From Daejeonella sp. H1SJ63 (lineage in GTDB: Bacteria > Bacteroidota > Bacteroidia > Sphingobacteriales > Sphingobacteriaceae): a stretch of 64,000 bases of DNA. Made by a program: the position numbers and the translations under genes. This document shows positions 44,055 through 54,100 of this stretch, in pieces (the first letter of the stretch is position 1; each line of letters opens with the position of its first letter). Where the stretch lies: NCBI RefSeq assembly GCF_029360775.1, contig NZ_JARKMZ010000039.1, positions 1 to 64,000 of the forward strand, written 5' to 3'. Under the pieces are notes generated by a model. That model saw only the letters and a program-made list of their open reading frames with translations, was not told the origin of the DNA and ran no database searches.

Positions 44055-46154
44055 ATGAATACTAATTTAAAAGGCAGATCAGCCTTACTGGCAACTTTAA
44101 TCTTATTGGCTGGTAACAGCTTTGCACAACGTTATCCATCGGCATTGAGTCCGGAAGAATCAATGAAGAAAATGAGTGTTGCCGATGGTTTTTCGGTGCA
44201 GTTATTTGCTTCTGAACCACATGTTTTCGATCCTGTGGCACTCGAATTTGATGAACAGGGAAATGCTTATGTTGTAGAAATGCCTGATTATCCCTATGAA
44301 GTTGAACCGGGTAAAGGCCATGGACGTATTCGCATTCTGAAAGACACCAATGGCGATGGGAAAATTGACAAATCGATCATTTTTGCTGAAAATGTCACAG
44401 AGGCGACAAGTATTTTGCCATGGAAAGGTGGTTTAATTGTTACAGCGGCACCCAATATCCTCTACTTAAAAGACAACAATGGTGACGGGAAATCAGATAG
44501 CTCCGAAATTTTGTTCTCAGGTTTTTTTCAGAACAATTCTGAAGCTCAGGTTACCAGCCTCAGACTGGGAGTTGATAACTGGATATACGCCAATAACCGC
44601 GGTCAAAGCGGTAAAGTTGTTTACAGCAAAACTCCCGGGGCAGCACCGCTTGAAGTAAGAGGAGCTGATTTTCGTTTCAGGTTAGATCGTAATGTTTTTG
44701 AATTGGAAACCGGTCCCGGACAATTTGGTCAGACCATTGATGACTGGGGACATCGTTTCTTCACTGAAAATTCTATTCACCTGCAGCAGGCTATCATTCC
44801 ATGGAGATATACTCACCGGCATGCGTTTATGCCAGGCAGTAAGTTTAATGTATCAATTACAGATCATGAGGAAATCATGTTTCAGGAAATTCCGCCGGCT
44901 TATTGGAGAGCCGAAAGAAGTGCCCGTAGAAATAAAATGTATAAAGAGGCAAATCTGAACAGAATAGAGTATGCTGAAGATCGTTTTACAGGTGCATCAG
45001 GCGGTACTATATATAATGGCGATGCTTTGTCTAAAGAATTTTATGGTAATGTATTTACAACAGATGTGTCGGGTAGTTTGATCCACAGGGATATTTTGAT
45101 TCCTTCTGAAACCAGTCCTGTACTTGTAGCAAAGCGTGCCGGTTCTGAAAAAAGCAGAGAGTTTATCTACTCCACTGATACCTGGTTCCGCCCGGTTACC
45201 TTTTCTGTAGGTCCTGATGGATATTTATATGTTCTGGATTATTACAGACAGCATATTGAAACTCCGGTATCAATTCCTGATGATCTTAAGGCTGAAATGG
45301 ATTTCATGGCAGGAAGCGATATGGGAAGGATTTATCGTGTAGTTCCGGCTAATACAAGTTATAAAGGTGTTAGTGTGAATTTAAGAGATGCATCCAGTGA
45401 AAAATTATTAGAGTATTTATCGCACAATAATGGATGGTATCGTTCTAATGCGCAGCGTTTACTTTTAGAGCGTCAGGATAAATCAATTATTCCTGCAGTT
45501 AAAGTATTAGTTTCAAAAGCACAGAGTTCAAGAGCAAGACTTCATGCATTATATGTGCTTGAAGGTATGGATGCACTTGATGTTGCCATAATCAAACAGG
45601 CGCTTCAGGATTCTGAGCCCGGTGTTCGTGAGAATGCGATCATTCTGGCCGAAAGGTTTCCTAAAACATTGCCATTAGTGATAAAAATGATTAATGACCC
45701 CTCTAAGAGAGTGGCATTGCAGGCTGCACTTAGCCTTGGGGAATTTAAAGGGAAATCAGTTTTCCGGTCACTGGCAGAAGTTGTTAAAATGCATGGTCAG
45801 AATGAGTGGTTCAGAAGTGCTGTTTTGAGCTCTGATCAGGGTTCATCTGTTGAAATTTTAAATGAACTTGCTAAGGATGATTCATTCTTCAGTAAGGAAG
45901 AAGCCTGGAAATTAAGCTTTGTTCAGGATCTGTCTAATGTAATTGCAGCAAGGTATGATAAGGCTCAGTTCTCTTCCTATCTGAATTTACTTTCAGGTGC
46001 AGCACTTGCAGGTACTAATATTCAGACCGCAGCGTTAAAAGGATTGAAAATCGGATTAAATAAAAATGAATCAACCAAAGAACTTGCTGCCGGATTGAGC
46101 ACAGGTTCTGCTGAAGATGTAAAAGCAGGTTTTTCTTTGCTAAAAAAGAACTAA
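44055..46154 (+). CDS. PVC-type membrane-bound dehydrogenase-like propeller with HEAT repeats
   Basis: An approximately 699-residue exported protein (leader ALLATLILLAGNSFAQ). The first 400 residues match the beta-propeller of the Planctomycetes-type putative dehydrogenase domain: VADGFSVQLFASEP, VVEMPDYPYE, ILKDTNGDGKIDK, and RFRLDRNVFELETGPGQFGQ. The EF-hand-like DTNGDGK and DNNGDGK loops are probably calcium sites. HEAT-like helical repeats fill the C-terminal 250 residues. The usual C-terminal cytochrome c (CxxCH) is absent; the HiPIP gene 45 bp downstream may replace it. The ATG at 44055 was preferred over 44031. Confidence 0.85.
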   Translation: MNTNLKGRSALLATLILLAGNSFAQRYPSALSPEESMKKMSVADGFSVQLFASEPHVFDPVALEFDEQGNAYVVEMPDYPYEVEPGKGHGRIRILKDTNGDGKIDKSIIFAENVTEATSILPWKGGLIVTAAPNILYLKDNNGDGKSDSSEILFSGFFQNNSEAQVTSLRLGVDNWIYANNRGQSGKVVYSKTPGAAPLEVRGADFRFRLDRNVFELETGPGQFGQTIDDWGHRFFTENSIHLQQAIIPWRYTHRHAFMPGSKFNVSITDHEEIMFQEIPPAYWRAERSARRNKMYKEANLNRIEYAEDRFTGASGGTIYNGDALSKEFYGNVFTTDVSGSLIHRDILIPSETSPVLVAKRAGSEKSREFIYSTDTWFRPVTFSVGPDGYLYVLDYYRQHIETPVSIPDDLKAEMDFMAGSDMGRIYRVVPANTSYKGVSVNLRDASSEKLLEYLSHNNGWYRSNAQRLLLERQDKSIIPAVKVLVSKAQSSRARLHALYVLEGMDALDVAIIKQALQDSEPGVRENAIILAERFPKTLPLVIKMINDPSKRVALQAALSLGEFKGKSVFRSLAEVVKMHGQNEWFRSAVLSSDQGSSVEILNELAKDDSFFSKEEAWKLSFVQDLSNVIAARYDKAQFSSYLNLLSGAALAGTNIQTAALKGLKIGLNKNESTKELAAGLSTGSAEDVKAGFSLLKKN

Positions 46155-46199
46155 TACTATTCGTCTTATTTAATAATGAGCCGATCAAATTAAATTGAT

Positions 46200-46586
46200 A
46201 TGGAAAACAAATATTCAAGAAGAAAATTCTTAGGTAAATATTTATTTGCCGGATCAGTGACTCTGGGTGCAGGTATTGTCATTGCAGGAAGTTCACTCAA
46301 GGCATTGGCTGAAGGATCAGATAAAAGTAAGGATCAGCAACCTAAGACGCCCCAGCCGGCACAGAAGAACCCATGTGATAACATGGCAGGAGTGAGTGCG
46401 GAAGAGCTTGAAAAGCGTAAAAAACTGGCATATGTTAACAAGACCCCAATAGCTGACAGTCATTGCAGTAATTGTACTTTATACATTCCGCCGGGCAAAG
46501 ATAAGCCTTGCGGAGGTTGTATGTTATTCAAAGGTCCTGTTCGTGCTGATGGATATTGTGCTTACTGGGCTCCTGTAAATAATTAA
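46200..46586 (+). CDS. Tat-exported high-potential iron-sulfur protein (HiPIP)
   Basis: A 128-residue protein with a twin-arginine leader (YSRRKFLGKYLFAGSV). The C-terminal part has the HiPIP ligand pattern: CSNC, then CMLFKGPVRADGYCAYW (C-x2-C ... C-x-x-F-x-G-x-V ... G-Y-C). An additional Cys (CGGC) is not part of the usual set. HiPIPs carry a [4Fe-4S] cluster cycling 3+/2+ and shuttle single electrons in the periplasm. Tat export of a prefolded cluster protein fits. It lies between the dehydrogenase-like and RidA genes, so an electron-acceptor role is likely. Confidence 0.85.
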   Translation: MENKYSRRKFLGKYLFAGSVTLGAGIVIAGSSLKALAEGSDKSKDQQPKTPQPAQKNPCDNMAGVSAEELEKRKKLAYVNKTPIADSHCSNCTLYIPPGKDKPCGGCMLFKGPVRADGYCAYWAPVNN

Positions 46587-46610
46587 CAATAGTTCCTTAA
46601 AAGAGCTTAA

Positions 46611-47825
46611 ATGAAAAGGTTTATTCTTATAACTCTGCTGTTTTGTGCTATTGCAGGTTCAGCGCAGGAAAAAGGGGCGGTTTCGGGTAATAAAAAGGGA
46701 GTTCAGTACATTACTTCATCGTCAGGAGACTATTCAGATGCGGTAATTGTAGATGAGCTTCCGCTGGCGCATACAGTACAGTTTTTACCAATCGGCAAGA
46801 CCGGCAAAATTGCAGGCTCCGGTTTAAGGGAGCAAAGCAGCCAGGTATTTCAAAACCTATCTAAGGCGCTTAATAAATCAGGTTCCGGAATAGATAAGAT
46901 TATTAAGCTTAATGTTTATATCAGCAGTCATGAACTGAAAGATGAAGCAGTTTCTCTGATTAAAGAACGGTTTAAATCAGGAAAGGTACCTGCAATAAGT
47001 TTTGTGGCAGGTAAACTTGCTCATGAAGATGCCCTGATATGTATTGATGCAATTGCTGTTGCTTCAGGTTATCGGGGCCGGGAGGTAAAATATATAAATT
47101 CAGATTCTGCAGAGGGAATGGCAGATGTGGCTATAATGCCTGCAGGTTCAGCTGTTTATGTTTCCGGACAGGCAGATAAAGGGATGCTTTCTGCCGCAAG
47201 CAGAGGTACTTTAAAGCAGCTCGGTGAAACACTTGATCATCTCGGACTTAAGAAGAAGGATGTGGTACAGATCAAATCTTTTGTTAATCCGGTAACAAAT
47301 ATAGCTGTTGTAGAGCGCGAGATAGCTGATTTTTTTAAAGGTGAACGCATTCCTCCATTGGTATATGTAGAATGGTTAAGTAAAGATCCCCTGGTAGAAA
47401 TTGAACTCATTGCATCTTCTGTTAATACTCAAACTGATTCCAGAGAACAACTTGATTTTATTACACCTCCCGGAATGACAGCTTCACCGGTTTACAGTAA
47501 GGTTACCAGAATTAATTATGGCAATAAGATTTATATATCCGGGCTATTTGGTAATAATCCGGGAGAGGCTAAGCCTGAGATAATGGATATTTTTAATTCA
47601 ATGGATGCTATTCTTAAGAAATCAGGAAGTGATTTTAAGCATCTTGTGAAAGCAACATATTACGTAAGTAAAGATGCTCACAGTTCAGGTCTTAATGAAT
47701 TACGCCCGAAATTTTATGACCCTAAGCGACCACCTGCTGCATCTAAAGCTTTGGTTAAAGATGTAGGACTGAGAGGAGCAGGGCTTACAATTGATATGAT
47801 CGCTGTGCTAACTGAAAATAAATAA
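46611..47825 (+). CDS. secreted protein with three tandem RidA/YjgF-like domains
   Basis: A 404-residue exported protein (leader FILITLLFCAIAGSAQ). Three RidA-type repeats follow one another. The first (about 50-155) has GKTGKIAGSGLREQSSQVFQ. The second (about 160-275) has GSAVYVSGQADKG and LGETLDHLGLKKKDVV. The third (about 285-400) has GNKIYISGLFGNNPGE and DAILKKSGSDFKHLV. RidA proteins hydrolyse reactive enamine/imine intermediates in the cytosol; a periplasmic triple version is unusual. The catalytic Arg position is not clear in every repeat. It ends the three-gene operon with the propeller and HiPIP. Confidence 0.85.
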   Translation: MKRFILITLLFCAIAGSAQEKGAVSGNKKGVQYITSSSGDYSDAVIVDELPLAHTVQFLPIGKTGKIAGSGLREQSSQVFQNLSKALNKSGSGIDKIIKLNVYISSHELKDEAVSLIKERFKSGKVPAISFVAGKLAHEDALICIDAIAVASGYRGREVKYINSDSAEGMADVAIMPAGSAVYVSGQADKGMLSAASRGTLKQLGETLDHLGLKKKDVVQIKSFVNPVTNIAVVEREIADFFKGERIPPLVYVEWLSKDPLVEIELIASSVNTQTDSREQLDFITPPGMTASPVYSKVTRINYGNKIYISGLFGNNPGEAKPEIMDIFNSMDAILKKSGSDFKHLVKATYYVSKDAHSSGLNELRPKFYDPKRPPAASKALVKDVGLRGAGLTIDMIAVLTENK

Positions 47826-47901
47826 CGGGGGTATAATTTCATTTTTGCTTTTTAAGATCAAATTATTCGTGCTTTTCTATTGTTTAAACGAAAAAAATTT
47901 A

Positions 47902-47926
47902 TATTTTCGGGTACGTAAACGTTAAC
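47902..47926 (+). promoter_or_regulatory. promoter box and operator, site 3
   Basis: TATTTTCG (47902-47909) runs into GGGTACGTAAACGTTAAC (47909-47926). A near -33 element, ATTG, ends at 47882, 19 nt upstream. The half sites TACGT and ACGTTA give this copy the clearest dyad. It precedes the DegT-type gene by 110 bp. Confidence 0.6.
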
Positions 47927-48035
47927 TATAAAGACGTGAAAATCAGTGCAGATGCGTCTGAAATAATTTCAGACTATTTTCCTGAAGGTTTTATGGAGTG
48001 ATACTCCTGATTATTTGTTGCCTTATATTATTATC

Positions 48036-49424
48036 ATGAAAAATAAAAACACCGATGCTTCAAGACGTAAGTTTTTAAAGCAAACATCTGTTGCAGGAGC
48101 AGGAGCTATGTTGTCTATGGGTATAAGCCCTTCATTGATGGCTAAAGGTCTTGATAACACTTCACGACCTGCAATTCTTGGCGGACCAGCAGCCTGGGAT
48201 AAGGCGAGATGGATTAAATGGCCAATTTGGATTCCTGAAACTGATGAGAAACGCGTTCTGGAAGTATTGAGAAGCGGAGTTTGGTCGCGTGCATCTGTTG
48301 TTTCAGAATTTGAGAAGGTTTGGTCAGATACTCTTGGCGTAAAGCGTACATTGCTTGTTAGCAACGGAACAAATGCACTTATAGTAGCTTTGAACCAGCT
48401 TGATATTAAAGCAGGTGATGAGGTTCTTGTTCCGCCATATACCTTTATTTCTACAGTTCAGGCTATTTTGATGAATGGGGCAATGCCGATATTTGTTGAT
48501 ATTGATCCTGAAACTTATCAGATTGATCCTGCAAAGATTGAAGCTAAGATTACTCCCAGAACCAAAGCAATATTGCCGGTGCACATCTTAGGAATGCCAG
48601 CCGATATGCCAAGAATAATGGAAATTGCTAAAAAGCATAATTTGTTAGTGGTTGAAGATGCTTGTCAGGCACCGCTTACAGAAATTAATAATAAGAAGGT
48701 AGGTACAATTGGCCATGCAGGCTGTTTCAGTTTCCAGAATTCTAAAAATATTCCAATTGGCGAGGGTGGTGCTGTAGTTAGTAATGATGAGGCATTTATC
48801 GATCGTTGTTTTTCATTTCAGAACCTTGGCTTGCCTTATGGTACTGCAGTTGGTACTTTTAATGCCGGAAGTGTAAGGATTGGCACTAAGGTCAGGTTAA
48901 CTGAATACCAGGCAGCTATTGGTTTGGCTCAGCTTAAGAGACTGGATGCGCAGACCACCACTCGTGAACAGAATGCCGCATACCTGAAATCTAAGATTGA
49001 AAACATTCCGGGTATTGTGCCTTATAAAACATATGATTCTGCAACCAGAATCTCATTCCATTTATTTTCCTTCAGATATAAGAAAGAATTTTTCCAGGGA
49101 TTGTCCAGAAATGCATTTATGCAGGCCTTAAGGGCAGAAGGAGTTCCTTGTTCGGGCGGGTATACCCCTTTAAATAAGCAGGAATTCTTAAAGGAAGCAT
49201 TTGCATCAAAGAATTACAAGCGGATGTATCATAAAGATATGCTTGACTATAACAAGTATATGGAGCAAAATCAATGTCCTGAAAACGACCTTTTATGTAC
49301 TGAAGCTGTATGGTTTACCCAAAATCTGCTTTTGGGAAGTAAAGAAGATATGGATTCGATTGCTTCAGCAATTGCAAAGATTCATGCAAATGCAGGCGAA
49401 GTTAAAAAGACTCTGGAAAAATAG
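48036..49424 (+). CDS. Tat-exported DegT/DnrJ/EryC1 family PLP-dependent enzyme
   Basis: An approximately 462-residue protein. A twin-arginine leader (ASRRKFLKQTSVAGAGAML) precedes a complete fold-type I sugar aminotransferase domain. The PLP site is visible: phosphate-binding LVSNGTNALIVAL, Asp in VVEDACQAPL, and Schiff-base Lys in SFQNSKNIPIGEGG. Cytosolic relatives transaminate keto-sugars for antibiotics and LPS. Export of a folded PLP enzyme by Tat is uncommon. It may aminate or deaminate a 3-keto- or 4-keto-sugar in the periplasm (inference). The ATG at 48036 was chosen over 48015. Confidence 0.87.
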   Translation: MKNKNTDASRRKFLKQTSVAGAGAMLSMGISPSLMAKGLDNTSRPAILGGPAAWDKARWIKWPIWIPETDEKRVLEVLRSGVWSRASVVSEFEKVWSDTLGVKRTLLVSNGTNALIVALNQLDIKAGDEVLVPPYTFISTVQAILMNGAMPIFVDIDPETYQIDPAKIEAKITPRTKAILPVHILGMPADMPRIMEIAKKHNLLVVEDACQAPLTEINNKKVGTIGHAGCFSFQNSKNIPIGEGGAVVSNDEAFIDRCFSFQNLGLPYGTAVGTFNAGSVRIGTKVRLTEYQAAIGLAQLKRLDAQTTTREQNAAYLKSKIENIPGIVPYKTYDSATRISFHLFSFRYKKEFFQGLSRNAFMQALRAEGVPCSGGYTPLNKQEFLKEAFASKNYKRMYHKDMLDYNKYMEQNQCPENDLLCTEAVWFTQNLLLGSKEDMDSIASAIAKIHANAGEVKKTLEK

Positions 49425-49476
49425 TCCCCCTGTTTAAAATTCAGGAAGCGGAATTAAAAAAGACAAATCAAGATAC

Positions 49477-50814
49477 ATGAATAAAATTGAAGGAATTGAA
49501 GAGGGGATAGTTATGCCCTTTACTTCAGATCTGGGCAGTACTTTGACTGCAAAAACATATAATTCGGGCTTCCTGCAAGCTCATGATACGTATAATGCCC
49601 TCTCAGCGGCAAGTGACGGAAAAATCTATTATGTACTTTCATCTGATCGGGTAGACGTTGGTGGTAAAATGTATGTCTATGATCCTTCAACGGATCAGAC
49701 AAAATTTATTGCTGACCTTACTGAAGTCTGCGGTGAGAAGGATCATGGCTGTATCCCTCAGGGGAAGAGTCATACACGGTTTTATGAGAAAAATGGCAAG
49801 CTGTATTTTTCAACCCATGTAGGTTTTTATGAATTAATCAAAGGGATGGATCGTTTACCTGTAAATCCGCCTGCAGGCTATAAGCTATATCCCGGAGGTC
49901 ATATTCTTTCCTATGATCTGAAAAGCGGTGAATTTGAGGATCTGGCTGTTTTGCCTAATGGTGAGGGTATGGTTTCCATGACAATGGATATTGAACGTGG
50001 CCATATTTATGGTATTACATGGCCAAAAGGCAGGTTTGTTCATTATGATATCAATACGGGAGTACTTAGAAATTTAGGACAGATATCCCATAATGGTGAG
50101 GATGGTGAGCCCGGTGACGATTTTCGTTCATTGTGTCGTTCACTGGTGATAAACCCACTTAATGGCACTGTTTATTTTTCAATTTCTGAAGGGGATATTT
50201 GGGGTTATAATCCTGAGGAGGGTGTAATTAAAAAATTAGAAAATACTAATCTGAGACTTGATTATTTTGGAAAGTATGATCCCACCCGTCCGGGTAGTAT
50301 GGGTTATAACTGGAGGAAGATTTTTTGGTATAAACCTGAAAACACCGCATATGGAGTACATGGGAATTCCGGATACTTATTCAGATTCCATCCTGAAAAG
50401 CCGAACATTGAGCTCGTGCAAAGGATTACTTCAGAGCCCTCTCAAAAAAGTGGGATGTTCGACCAGTTTAGTTATGGTTACCTTGGATTTCAATTAGGTC
50501 CGGATGGTAAAACGATTTATTATCTGACCGGTGGACCTATTTATGTTGATGGAAAGAGGGTTGCAGGAGCGTCAGAGATAGCGAAAGGTGCAGCCAAGGG
50601 ACTTGAAAACCTTCATCTGATTACTTATAATATCCCGGAAGGCAGGTATCAGGATCATGGTCCCATATTTTATGAAGATGGTGATCGTCCCCTTTATGTA
50701 AATTCAATCGCAGTAGGAAAAGGTGGAGAAGTTTATGCATTAGCAAGAGTTACTGAAAATGATCATACGCGTACGGATTTGATCAAGATACCTAATCCAT
50801 TCGTCCAGTTTTAA
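49477..50814 (+). CDS. predicted beta-propeller protein of unknown function
   Basis: A 445-residue protein, no signal peptide. Repeating WD/NHL-like strands are apparent: DGKIYYVLSSDR, MYVYDPSTDQTKF, ILSYDLKSGEFED, FVHYDINTGVLRN and IWGYNPEEGVIKK. Each blade has a Y-D-x-x-(T/S)-G style turn, which suggests a seven-bladed propeller. It is probably cytoplasmic, unlike most of the locus, although an upstream leader may have been lost. The family is not recognised. It follows the DegT gene by 52 bp and ends at a strong terminator. Confidence 0.75.
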   Translation: MNKIEGIEEGIVMPFTSDLGSTLTAKTYNSGFLQAHDTYNALSAASDGKIYYVLSSDRVDVGGKMYVYDPSTDQTKFIADLTEVCGEKDHGCIPQGKSHTRFYEKNGKLYFSTHVGFYELIKGMDRLPVNPPAGYKLYPGGHILSYDLKSGEFEDLAVLPNGEGMVSMTMDIERGHIYGITWPKGRFVHYDINTGVLRNLGQISHNGEDGEPGDDFRSLCRSLVINPLNGTVYFSISEGDIWGYNPEEGVIKKLENTNLRLDYFGKYDPTRPGSMGYNWRKIFWYKPENTAYGVHGNSGYLFRFHPEKPNIELVQRITSEPSQKSGMFDQFSYGYLGFQLGPDGKTIYYLTGGPIYVDGKRVAGASEIAKGAAKGLENLHLITYNIPEGRYQDHGPIFYEDGDRPLYVNSIAVGKGGEVYALARVTENDHTRTDLIKIPNPFVQF

Positions 50815-50824
50815 TAATTATTTC

Positions 50825-50858
50825 AACAGAGGGTGTGATTCATGCCCTCTGTTTTTTT
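50825..50858 (+). terminator. terminator of the DegT-propeller operon
   Basis: Stem AACAGAGGG/CCCTCTGTT, 11-nt loop, T7 tail. It starts 10 bp after the propeller gene stop. Confidence 0.92.
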
Positions 50859-50895
50859 AAGGATATTTTTAATTGTTAAATAATTATTTATATTA

Positions 50896-50913
50896 GTGTA
50901 CGTAAACGTTAAT
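50896..50913 (+). promoter_or_regulatory. operator, site 4
   Basis: GTGTACGTAAACGTTAAT, nearly identical to site 3 and 240 bp before susC. It lies just after the terminator, in the 336-bp gap that also holds site 5. Paired with site 5, it could allow looping between two bound repressors. Confidence 0.55.
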
Positions 50914-51098
50914 TGTTTAATTAGCATTTACAGATCTTGTTTTCGGTCTTTAGTTTCCAGATAGTTTAGTTTTTCTGAAAAATACTTTATGAATTTGAAG
51001 TGTTTTTTGAGATCGTTAGGTTGCACCCTACTCGATGTGTAATAATTTAACAGTTTGATTTTTTAATTGAGCGGTTGATATTTTTAAAAACAAATTGC

Positions 51099-51116
51099 GG
51101 GTACGCACCCGTAACA
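51099..51116 (+). promoter_or_regulatory. operator, site 5
   Basis: GGGTACGCACCCGTAACA, 34 bp before the susC ATG. It is the most divergent copy, and the box before it (AAATTGCG) is a poor -7 element. Confidence 0.5.
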
Positions 51117-51150
51117 AAAGAGCCTATTTATTCACTTTTAATTATAAACT

Positions 51151-54100
51151 ATGCTAAAAATTTACATGATGGCGTTTAAAAAACACAGGTACTTTCCCTC
51201 CGGAGCAGGGATGGTAATGCTGATGATGCTTCTGCTCAGTTTTTCCGGGCAGGCAGTTTCTCAGCAACTAAAGAACATTACCGGTACTGTTCTTGAAGCA
51301 GGGCAGCCTTTACCCGGTGTAACCGTAAGGGTTAAAGGAACCAGCAGAGGAACTACTACTCTGGCTAATGGAAAATACAGTATACAGGCAGCAAATAATG
51401 AAACGATTGTATTTGCGTTTTTAGGGATGGTCACTCAGGAAACTGTTGTTGGCAATCGTACTACAATTAATATAAGCCTTCAGGCATCAAGTGCTTCATT
51501 AAGTGAGGTAGTTGTGATTGGTTATGGAACTGTTGCAAAACCTGATCTTACCGGTTCTGTTGGTGTGGTACCAATGGATGAAATGTTAAAAGCGCCGGTT
51601 GGAACATTTGCAGAAGCTTTGGCTGGTCGTGTTGCCGGTGTAAAAGTTAATGCTGCCGATGGTCAGCCGGGTGGTGGTATTAATATCGTAATCCGTGGTG
51701 CGGGTTCCCTTACTCAAAGTACTTCTCCTCTGTATGTAATTGATGGCTTCCCGGTGGAAGATCCGGATCCGGCATCTATCAACCCTGAGGAGATTGAATC
51801 AATGACCATCTTAAAGGATGCTTCGTCAACTGCGATCTACGGATCGAGAGCGGCAAACGGAGTAATTTTGATTCAAACGAAACGTGGTAAAGTAGGAAAA
51901 CCGGTTATTAATTTCTCAAGTTCCTATGGAATGCAGGCAGTTCCGAAACCAATGGATCTGATGAGCCCGTATGAGTTCATTAAATACCAGATGGAGCTGA
52001 ATCCGGCATCTGCAACTACAACTGCATTCTTTGCCGGCGGTAAAACTCTGGAAGATTACAAAAACGTTGAAGGAATTAATTTCCAGGATTATGTATTGCA
52101 GCAAGGTACGGTGCAGAATTATAATCTGGCATTGAGAGGTGGTACTGAGCAAACAAAGTATTCTATTTCAGGTTCATTATTTGATCAGGTTGGTTCAATT
52201 ATAAATACCGGCTTCAACCGTTATTCAGGTCGTGTAACAGTTGACCAAACGATCAGTAATAAGATCAAAGCGGGTGTTACTGCAAATTATAGTGGAATCA
52301 AACAAAACGGACAAATCATTAACCAGGGTGCATTGACTTCGGGCAACCCTACTGCTTTTGCATTATCAAGAGCATGGTTGTATCGTCCGATTACACCAAA
52401 TCCAACTGATGATCTATTGGCTGATGCAGTGGATGATGAAGCGATGAATGCATCTGACTTCAGGGTTAATCCATTTATTGATCTTCAAAATCAGCACTCT
52501 TATAATATCACCAACCTTGTTGAAGGAAACGGATATGTTAGTTATGATATCAACAAAGATTTCACATTGAAGTCTACTGCAGGTGTACGTCATAATAAAC
52601 TGACCTTAGAGCGCTTTTATAATTCAAAAACTGCACAAGGCGGATCAAGTCCGAATAACGTAAATGGTGTTAATGGTTCGATTAATAATATTTTTTCGAA
52701 CAGTTTCTCCAATGAGACTACGCTGAATTACAAGAAAACCATTAAAAAGGATCATAATATTACCGGTCTGGCATTATTCGCTATTAACAGCAGTAATACG
52801 AGCGGTAAAGGATACGGCGGCAGATTGTTGCCAAACGAGAATCTTGGTATGGATGGATTGGATGAAGGTTTAGCATTTAATCAGACTTCATATTCCAGCC
52901 GTAATACCATGGCATCTTATGCAGGCCGCTTAGATTATAATTACAAATCTAAATACATTATAACCGGTACTTTCAGGGCTGACGGTTCGTCTAAGTTTAA
53001 GAATCACTGGGGATATTTTCCAGGAGCAGCATTAGCATGGAATATGCATAAAGAAGGTTTCTTTGCTAAGATTTTCCCGGGTATTTCAACTTCCAAACTT
53101 AGAACCAGTTATGGCAGCAATGGAAATAACAGGGTAGGTGATTTTGATACTTATGCACGTTTACTGCAAAATATCGATGGTTATTCATTCAATAACTCTA
53201 CCCCAATCGCTTCTAACTATGTTTCTGCTGTAGGTAATCCGGATCTGGCATGGGAAAAGGTAAATACAATAGATTTAGGTTATGAAATTGGTGTGCTGAA
53301 AGACAGGATCACTTTTGAAGTAGATTTATACAGAAAAACAACAGAAGATTTGTTGCTGAATGCAATTTTGCCTCCTTCAACAGGCTTTGGTTCAGCTGTT
53401 AAGAATATAGGAAAATTGAGGAATGATGGTCTTGAATTTACTTTAAATACCGTAAACGTGCAGTCTAAGAACTTCATGTGGGAAAGTAATTTTAACATCA
53501 GTTTCAACAGAAATAAAGTAATGGAACTAACCCGTGGGCAGCGTTCATTACCAAGTAACTCTGAATATGTTTCTCAGTTTAATAAGCCTTTATACGTAGC
53601 TGAAATTGGAAAACCTGCAGGTATGATGATCGGATATATCTGGGAAGGTAATTATCAGTATGGGGATTTTGATAATCCTTCTCCTGGTGTTTACATCCTG
53701 AAACCGAATATCCCAACCAATGGTGCAGTTAGAAATACTATTCTGCCGGGTGATATTAAATACAGAGATATCAATGGCGACGGAATCATGAATGATGCCG
53801 ATCTTACTTTTATTGGAAGAGGTCAGCCAATTCATACCGGTGGTTTTTCTAATAATTTTACATATAAAGCTTTCAGCCTGAATGTTTTCATGCAGTGGTC
53901 GTATGGTAATGATCTATACAATGCCAACAGACTGATTATGGAAGGTAATAGTAATGGCTGGGCTAATATCAATCAGTTTGCGAGCTATTCTAATCGTTGG
54001 TCGCCAACTAATCCAACAAATGCTAATTATCGTACCCGCGGACAAGGTCCAATTGGATTCCACTCTTCAAGAGTTGTTGAAGATGGTTCTTTCATTCGTC

